Source: HGM12587 sp964561705 | Lineage (GTDB): Bacteria; Bacillota; Clostridia; Lachnospirales; Lachnospiraceae | Assembly (NCBI GenBank): GCA_964561705.1 | Contig: CAZLQJ010000029.1 | Coordinates: 1-19,856 of the forward strand | DNA length: 19,856 bases | Direction: 5' to 3' | Shown here: in pieces, positions 14,947-19,856 of the stretch | Position numbering within the stretch: the first letter of the stretch is position 1 | Layout of the letters: each line of letters starts with the position of its first letter | Program-made: the position numbers and the translations under genes | The notes under the pieces: generated by a model | What the model saw: only the letters and a program-made list of their open reading frames with translations | What the model was told of the DNA's origin: nothing | The model's database searches: none

Positions 14947-15837
14947 ATGGTAAGGAAATTAAGTTATCGGGTAGAGCCGGCATTTGCAGGCTGGACGGTT
15001 GAAAAGTATTTAAAAGAAAAGGGATATTCCCACGGTTGTATCGTTCATTTGAAAAAAACAGAAGAAGGGATCCGAAGAAACGGGATCTGGGCTTATACCA
15101 ATGAGAAATTAGCGGTGGGAGATTTTCTGGAAACAATGTTTGTAGAAGAAGAAATCTCGGAGAATATCGTTCCGGTGAAGATGACACTTGAGATCATTTA
15201 CGAGGATGAGGATATTTTAGTGCTGAATAAACCGGCAGATACACCGATTCATCCATCCCAGGGGAATTATGAAAATAGTCTGGCAAATGGCGTGGCAGCT
15301 TATTATGAGGAGCAGGGAAATCCCTTTGTATTTCGCTGTATCAATCGGCTGGATCGGGATACGACGGGTTTGGTGCTCATTGCAAAAAATATGTTATCTG
15401 GTGCTGCCTTAAATCTGGCGATGCAAAGACGTGAAATTCACAGAACATATCTGGCGGTGGTGAAGGGAGCATTGAAAGATCAGGGAATCGTGGATCTTCC
15501 CATTGCAAGAAAGGAAGGATCGACGGTAGAACGTTGTGTAGATCGGGAAAAGGGAGAACGTGCAGTGACGCATTTTGAATGCCTTGATAGAAATGAGAAG
15601 TATTCACTTGCAAAAATCTGGCTGGAAACGGGAAGAACCCACCAGATCCGGGTGCATATGAATGCCCTGGGGCATCCGCTGCCGGGCGATTTCCTATATC
15701 ATAAGGATCAAAGCGAGATTGGCAGACAGGCACTGCATTCTTGGAAATTAGAATTTGTGCATCCGGTCACAGGCGTCAGGCTTCAGTTTGAACAGCCGCT
15801 TCCGGAGGATATGAAGAAACTTTTAGATCAGAGATAG
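14947..15837 (+). CDS. RluA-family RNA pseudouridine synthase
   Basis: Converts specific uridines in rRNA or tRNA to pseudouridine; RluA/RluC/RluD family, 296 residues from ATG 14947. An S4-like N-terminal region (about 5-70) precedes the catalytic domain. The domain has IIYEDEDILVLNKPAD 83-98, the catalytic Asp D136 in NRLDRDTTG 133-141 (usually HRLDxxTSG; here Asn replaces His), and GRTHQIRVHM 229-238. Target uridines cannot be named. ATG 14947 fits the family N-terminus (MVRKLSYRVEP), yet no Shine-Dalgarno precedes it; an in-frame ATG at 14917, inside the hairpin, has AAAGG 10 nt upstream and would add ten hydrophobic residues. It is likely expressed by read-through from mgtE-trpS. Confidence 0.87.
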   Translation: MVRKLSYRVEPAFAGWTVEKYLKEKGYSHGCIVHLKKTEEGIRRNGIWAYTNEKLAVGDFLETMFVEEEISENIVPVKMTLEIIYEDEDILVLNKPADTPIHPSQGNYENSLANGVAAYYEEQGNPFVFRCINRLDRDTTGLVLIAKNMLSGAALNLAMQRREIHRTYLAVVKGALKDQGIVDLPIARKEGSTVERCVDREKGERAVTHFECLDRNEKYSLAKIWLETGRTHQIRVHMNALGHPLPGDFLYHKDQSEIGRQALHSWKLEFVHPVTGVRLQFEQPLPEDMKKLLDQR

Positions 15838-15844
15838 AAAGAGA

Positions 15845-15875
15845 AAAGGGAATGCAGCTGCATTCCCTTTGTTTT
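15845..15875. terminator. bidirectional terminator between rluA-like gene and XRE gene
   Basis: A 26-bp perfect palindrome at 15845-15870 (half-site AAAGGGAATGCAG) followed by GTTTT. It gives an 11-bp stem with a 4-base loop. On the minus strand the sequence beyond it is A/T poor in T (CTCTTTC), so it favours the + strand, but it closes both convergent genes. Confidence 0.8.
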
Positions 15876-16080
15876 ACTCTTCAATGACCAGCAGGTCTTG
15901 AATATTGCACTGAAAGTATTCACAGAGTTTTAATATAAGATTTGCATCAATTCTTTGAAATTCATCTCTGCAGTATCTGTTAAAATTTCCTCTTGGAAGA
16001 TCGAGATCTTTACAAATCTGATTTTTACTGATGCTGTGCTCTGTGAGCAATTCAGTGATTCTCATATGTAAGTGTGCCAT
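15874..16080 (-). CDS. small XRE (Cro/CI)-type helix-turn-helix regulator
   Basis: Probable DNA-binding protein of 68 residues, made of a single Cro/CI-type helix-turn-helix and nothing else. HTH: MRITELLTEHSISKNQICKD (6-25), recognition helix DLPRGNFNRYCRD (27-39), then two closing helices ending in FQCNIQDLLVIEE (56-68). The usual ELA..G..-type first turn is replaced by ISKNQICKDLDLP. ATG 16080 is chosen because GGGGGA lies about 9 nt upstream. There is no effector domain. It diverges from the GH20 gene across a 252-bp intergenic stretch with a 15-bp repeat array, so autoregulation and control of that gene are plausible inferences. Confidence 0.87.
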   Translation of the reverse strand: MAHLHMRITELLTEHSISKNQICKDLDLPRGNFNRYCRDEFQRIDANLILKLCEYFQCNIQDLLVIEE

Positions 16081-16108
16081 AATAAGAAATCCCCCATTTC
16101 TTTTCCTC

Positions 16109-16137
16109 ATTATAATGAATATTTTCATAAATCATAA
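16109..16137 (-). promoter_or_regulatory. promoter of the XRE regulator
   Basis: Minus strand: TTATGA (16137-16132), 17 bp, perfect TATAAT (16114-16109). The first repeat of the 15-bp array overlaps the -35. Confidence 0.6.
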
Positions 16138-16202
16138 TTTAATGTTTAACAACTTTGTGTTTGATAATTTAATTAACGACAACTTACTGTTTAATTACCC
16201 GC
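16128..16202. repeat. degenerate 15-bp direct repeat array in divergent intergenic region
   Basis: Units begin at 16128, 16143, 16158, 16173 and 16188. The core A(T/C)AA(T/C)TT recurs at exactly 15-bp steps in the first four: ATAATTT (16134), ACAACTT (16149), ATAATTT (16164), ACAACTT (16179). TGTTT(A/G)A heads units 2, 3 and 5. The types alternate, so a 30-bp unit appears twice with 19 of 30 bases equal. The region is AT-rich, which raises chance similarity, but the fixed phase is striking. Probably a binding array for the adjacent regulator. Confidence 0.55.
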
Positions 16203-16242
16203 AGGGAAAGATAAGAAACTTGTTGAAGTATGCCAAAATCCA

Positions 16243-16271
16243 TTGCGAAAACCGAGTGAATCATATACAAT
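16243..16271 (+). promoter_or_regulatory. promoter of the GH20 gene
   Basis: TTGCGA at 16243-16248, 17 bp, TACAAT at 16266-16271. The leader is about 55 nt before ATG 16333, with GGGGG at 16322-16326 as ribosome binding site. Confidence 0.65.
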
Positions 16272-16332
16272 ATACATGATAGTCGGGTGATATGACGATG
16301 CCCGTAAATTAATTGTTTTAAGGGGGAAAAAC

Positions 16333-19300
16333 ATGAAAAGTTGGAAAAAAGTTTTCAGTGCAGTTCTGGCCTCATCCATGGTTCTGTCAGGGGTTACAGT
16401 ACCGTCAGAAGTGCATGCAGCCAGTGTTCTGGCTTCAGAGGAAAATGAAGTTGTGAGAACAGAAAATGTCAATCATGTTCGTACAGCGACACTGACTGCC
16501 TCTACCAAGGAAGTAGATAGTCTGGGAGCAGAAAAAGCTGGTGACGGAAATGAGTCAACCCGTTGGGCCAGCGATTACGAAACTCCTTCAGGAATGTGGC
16601 TGAAGGCTACGTTTGAAAAGGATACACTGATCAAACATATTAAAGTAAAGTTATTTACAAGAAACGTTGCACCGACACCGTCAAATGTTGCGCAGTTCAG
16701 CGTGAAGTATACGGATGCGGAAGGCAATGAAAAATATGCAAAACAGAATTATAAAAACACAGCATCCGGCAGTGGATTTGCAACAGAAGTTTCAATCATT
16801 CTGGATGAGGCAATCGTTGCAAAGGATATCCAGTTGTGCGAATTTGTAGCCAATGCATCTCAGTACAATAATGTGGGTGTTGTAGAATTTGAAGCATATT
16901 CCAATGCACAGGAAGAACCGGTACAGCCGGTAGATCCGATTGACGAAGTGACTGTGACAGAGCCAAAAGCGGGAGATACCAAATTGGTAGTGAATCTTCC
17001 ACAGTCAGAAGACTATACCATCACTTATAACGGCACAGATTATGAACAGGTGGTAGATGAAAATCTGAACATTTATACACCGCTGGTAGATACAACGGTG
17101 AATGTTTCTTTTAAATCTGTAAATAAAACAGATGACTCAGATTATTCCTTTAAGGAAATCGAAGTGACGATTCCGGGAACTTATCAGCAGGCGGAAGATG
17201 ATAATGCAGCACCTGCAGTGATTCCTGAATTGACAGAATGGAAAGGCTACAAAGGAAACTTTACAGTTTCAAAAGAAACAAAAATCGTAATTGCCAGTGA
17301 AGAACTTCGAAAAACAGCAGAAGCATTCGCAGATGATTACAAAGATCTTTCCGGAAATACAATGGCGATCGTTGTTGGAAAACAGTCTGATGCGAAAGCC
17401 GGAGATTTTTATTTTGAATTGACAGACGATACTGCCTTGGGTCTGATGGAAGAAGGCTATCTGATGGAGATCAAAGATCAGATAAATGTAAAGGCTGAAA
17501 CCTCTACAGGTGCTTTCTGGGCGACCAGAACACTCCTGCAGGCTTTGAAATCCAATGATATGCAGAATATTCCACAAGGTATCACAAGAGATTATCCATT
17601 ATATAAAGTACGTGGTGTGATCCTTGATGTCGGCCGTAAAACCTTTACTCTGGATTACCTCAAACAGATGGTAAAACAGATGTCCTGGTATAAATTAAAT
17701 GATTTTCATATTCATTTAAATGATAACTATATTTTCCTTGAAGATTATACAAACAGTGGAAAAGATCCAATGACTGCCTATTCCGGTTTCCGTCTGGAAT
17801 CAGATATAAAGAAGGGCGGTAAAGTCACATTAAACGGCAAGGAATTTACCTATCAGGCAGATCTGACCAGCAAGGATGTATTCTATACAAAGGACGAATT
17901 TAGAAGTTTTATCGCTGAAGCAGGGGCTTACGGCGTGAATATTGTACCGGAATTCGATGCGCCGGCACATTCTCTGGCATTTGCTAAGGTGCTTCCGGAA
18001 CTTCGTACCGGTACCAGTGGAAGAATGAACGATCATTTGGATTTGGCAAATCAGTATAATGAATGCTACGATTTTATTACAAATATTTTTGACGAATATC
18101 TGACAGGAGAAAATCCGGTATTTTCAGAAGCTTCCGTGGTACATGTGGGTTGTGATGAATATACAGTAGCACCAAATGCTTTTCGTCAGTTCTGTAATGA
18201 TATGGCAGATTATGTGGAAAGTACCGGACGTACAGCACGTATCTGGGGAAGCCTGACAGCATTTAAGGGTGATGGAAGTGTACCGGTAGATGGTACAGGC
18301 ATCCAGATGAATCTGTGGAACTTTGGTTATGCAAATATGGATGAAATGTATGAATCCGGTTTTGACCTGATCAACTGCAATGACGGAACTTATTATATCG
18401 TACCAAATGCAGGTTATTACGGAGATTATCTGAGTGCAGAAACCATGTATAACAGTGCAGTGAATTCCATTGGTGGTGTTACTATTCCGGCCGGGGATGA
18501 CCAGATGCTTGGTGCATCCTATGCGGTATGGAATGATATGATCGATTTAAAGGATAACGGTATCAGTGAATACGATATCTACAAACGTCTGACCAACAAT
18601 ATGGCATTATTCGGTGCAAAACTGTGGGGAAAAGGTGATATGACCATGACACAGGCACAGAAAGCCGGAAATCTCATGGGAGATGCGCCAAACACAGATT
18701 TCAATTATGAAACAGAAACAGACAAATATGGAAATATTGCAGATTTCAGTGCAGAAGATCTGGCTGCCATGGATAAGAAAAATGCAGACATTTCAACGGT
18801 AGATGAAGTAAGTGCATTAAAACTTTCCGGCGGTGAAAGTTATGCAGTAACAGGAATGGAAACCTTAGGATTAGGTACGGAACTGACTGTAAAAGTGATG
18901 CGTACAGGCGAAAGTACAGCAGATCAGATCCTTTTCGAATCTCCATATGGAAGCATTAAGGCAGTTCAGGGAAAAACAGGAAACGTTGGTATTTCAAGAG
19001 AAAACTTTGATTATTCCTTTGATTATGAACTTCCGGTAGGAGAATGGGTTACCTTAACATTCAAAAATGAATTTGAGACAGTTGCTCTTTATGTAGACGG
19101 AAAATTAACTGATACTTTGGGCGATGGTGAGATCATCTTAGATCGTCCGATGGTAGCTACCTGTATGTTCCCACTTGCAAAGATCGGAAGTGCGACCAAT
19201 GCATTCGAAGGATATGTTGCCAGTGTGTCAGCAAAGACAGAACCGGTAAGAGAATATTATAAAGGTGCAGTGACTGTAACCGCATCCAGTGAAGAAACAC

Positions 19301-19856
19301 AGAGTGAAAATGGTGCAGCTGCAAATGTAACAGATGGGGATACAAGTACAATCTGGCATACAAATTACAGCGGTGCTGCAGCAACACCTCACTGGATCCA
19401 GCTGGCGTTAGCAGAGGAAACGCAGATTGATGCGGTTGTATACCAGCCAAGAACCAGTGGCACAAATGGAAATATCACAAAATATGTGATCAAAGTAAGC
19501 AACGATGGAAAAGAGTTTCAGAAAGTCGCAGAAGGCAGCTGGGCAAGCAGTTCCAGTGTGAAAAAGGCAGAATTTGATGCAGTAGCCGCAAAATATGTGC
19601 GTATAGAAGTTGTCGAATCTGTAGGTAATTTTGCAAGTGCAGCAGAAATCCAGCTTCGTCTGCCAATGACAGATGAGCAGCCATCTACACCGGAAGAAAA
19701 GGATCCTGTCACAGAAGTATTTACAGACGTTGTAGCAGGTTCGTGGTATGTGGATGCGGTACAGTATGTATATAATACCGGGCTGATGTCAGGTTTTCAG
19801 GATCAATTTACACCGAATGCAAATATGTCAAGAGCCATGGTCGTAACCACCCTTTA
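16333..19856 (+). CDS. secreted multidomain GH20 glycosidase with CBM32, LamG-like and SLH modules (partial)
   Basis: Open from ATG 16333 to the window end without a stop: 1174 codons, C-terminus missing. Order of parts: signal peptide (1-29, MKSWKKV then hydrophobic, cleavage after VHA); F5/8-type carbohydrate-binding domain (about 50-190); beta-rich linker (200-290); GH20b-like domain (296-419); GH20 catalytic barrel (about 420-790); concanavalin/LamG-like domain (about 815-970); second CBM32 (975-1110); SLH module (from about 1128, SWYVDAVQYVYNTGLMSG). Catalytic features: substrate Arg R427 in VRGVILDVGR, NDFHIHLNDN 456-465, catalytic Asp-Glu pair D608-E609 in HVGCDEY, and W733 in AVWNDM. 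GH20 enzymes use substrate-assisted hydrolysis of N-acetylhexosaminides; the barrel resembles lacto-N-biosidase-type members, so mucin or milk glycans are likely targets, by inference. SLH modules would hold it on the cell wall. Confidence 0.92.
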   Translation, partial: MKSWKKVFSAVLASSMVLSGVTVPSEVHAASVLASEENEVVRTENVNHVRTATLTASTKEVDSLGAEKAGDGNESTRWASDYETPSGMWLKATFEKDTLIKHIKVKLFTRNVAPTPSNVAQFSVKYTDAEGNEKYAKQNYKNTASGSGFATEVSIILDEAIVAKDIQLCEFVANASQYNNVGVVEFEAYSNAQEEPVQPVDPIDEVTVTEPKAGDTKLVVNLPQSEDYTITYNGTDYEQVVDENLNIYTPLVDTTVNVSFKSVNKTDDSDYSFKEIEVTIPGTYQQAEDDNAAPAVIPELTEWKGYKGNFTVSKETKIVIASEELRKTAEAFADDYKDLSGNTMAIVVGKQSDAKAGDFYFELTDDTALGLMEEGYLMEIKDQINVKAETSTGAFWATRTLLQALKSNDMQNIPQGITRDYPLYKVRGVILDVGRKTFTLDYLKQMVKQMSWYKLNDFHIHLNDNYIFLEDYTNSGKDPMTAYSGFRLESDIKKGGKVTLNGKEFTYQADLTSKDVFYTKDEFRSFIAEAGAYGVNIVPEFDAPAHSLAFAKVLPELRTGTSGRMNDHLDLANQYNECYDFITNIFDEYLTGENPVFSEASVVHVGCDEYTVAPNAFRQFCNDMADYVESTGRTARIWGSLTAFKGDGSVPVDGTGIQMNLWNFGYANMDEMYESGFDLINCNDGTYYIVPNAGYYGDYLSAETMYNSAVNSIGGVTIPAGDDQMLGASYAVWNDMIDLKDNGISEYDIYKRLTNNMALFGAKLWGKGDMTMTQAQKAGNLMGDAPNTDFNYETETDKYGNIADFSAEDLAAMDKKNADISTVDEVSALKLSGGESYAVTGMETLGLGTELTVKVMRTGESTADQILFESPYGSIKAVQGKTGNVGISRENFDYSFDYELPVGEWVTLTFKNEFETVALYVDGKLTDTLGDGEIILDRPMVATCMFPLAKIGSATNAFEGYVASVSAKTEPVREYYKGAVTVTASSEETQSENGAAANVTDGDTSTIWHTNYSGAAATPHWIQLALAEETQIDAVVYQPRTSGTNGNITKYVIKVSNDGKEFQKVAEGSWASSSSVKKAEFDAVAAKYVRIEVVESVGNFASAAEIQLRLPMTDEQPSTPEEKDPVTEVFTDVVAGSWYVDAVQYVYNTGLMSGFQDQFTPNANMSRAMVVTTL

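Noticed and set aside
16281..16304. Riboswitch-like leader of the GH20 gene (CGGG ... CCCG)
   Set aside because: Only a 4-bp stem with a 13-base loop is visible; too weak to call a structured RNA.
16796..19712. Numerous minus-strand open frames of 60-100 codons opposite the GH20 gene
   Set aside because: They lie antisense to a long gene with clear domains, lack ribosome binding sites and have no recognisable motifs; they are by-products of its codon use.

Overview
The window reads as chromosomal DNA of a low-GC, Gram-positive anaerobe of the class Clostridia, most likely a gut Lachnospiraceae relative. This is inferred from the strong AGGAGG-type ribosome binding sites, classic sigma-A promoters, compact hairpin terminators, and the gene repertoire: a DUF1292 protein, luxS, a paired LSQGE-type ABC exporter, BspA-like leucine-rich and SLH surface proteins, and a very large secreted GH20 glycosidase. 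No rRNA, tRNA, CRISPR array, phage or insertion sequence was found. Apart from the surface-protein genes it is a housekeeping region.

Layout. (1) 55-3641, + strand: a CPA1-type cation/proton antiporter with two C-terminal RCK_C domains, then a UvrD/Rep-type helicase 17 bp downstream, closed by a terminator shared with the next, convergent gene. (2) 3651-5320: a small cysteine-motif DUF1292 protein (-), a DUF218/YdcF protein (+) and LuxS (-), each with its own promoter; ydcF and luxS converge on a shared hairpin. (3) 5385-6492: a decayed cell-surface gene, BspA-type leucine-rich repeats followed in another frame by three SLH modules; it lacks a signal peptide and has one reading-frame break. 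(4) 6495-8154: a phosphohexomutase transcribed alone. (5) 8194-12448: a marR / ABC exporter / ABC exporter operon with overlapping genes; a cluster of inverted and direct repeats sits on the marR start site, so it is probably auto-repressed and drug or toxin inducible. The two ABC subunits make an asymmetric heterodimer with one degenerate ATP site. (6) 12459-15875: mgtE (Mg2+ channel), trpS and an RluA-family pseudouridine synthase, probably one transcription unit, with a hairpin between trpS and the synthase. (7) 15874-19856: a small XRE-type regulator (-) diverging from a multidomain, surface-anchored GH20 beta-hexosaminidase or lacto-N-biosidase-like enzyme (+) that runs off the window end.

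The most interesting part is region 7. The divergent intergenic space carries a degenerate array of 15-bp repeats next to the regulator's promoter, which suggests the small regulator controls itself and possibly the glycosidase. Next are the marR operator cluster and the frameshifted LRR-SLH gene. I did not find a clearly new defence or mobile system.
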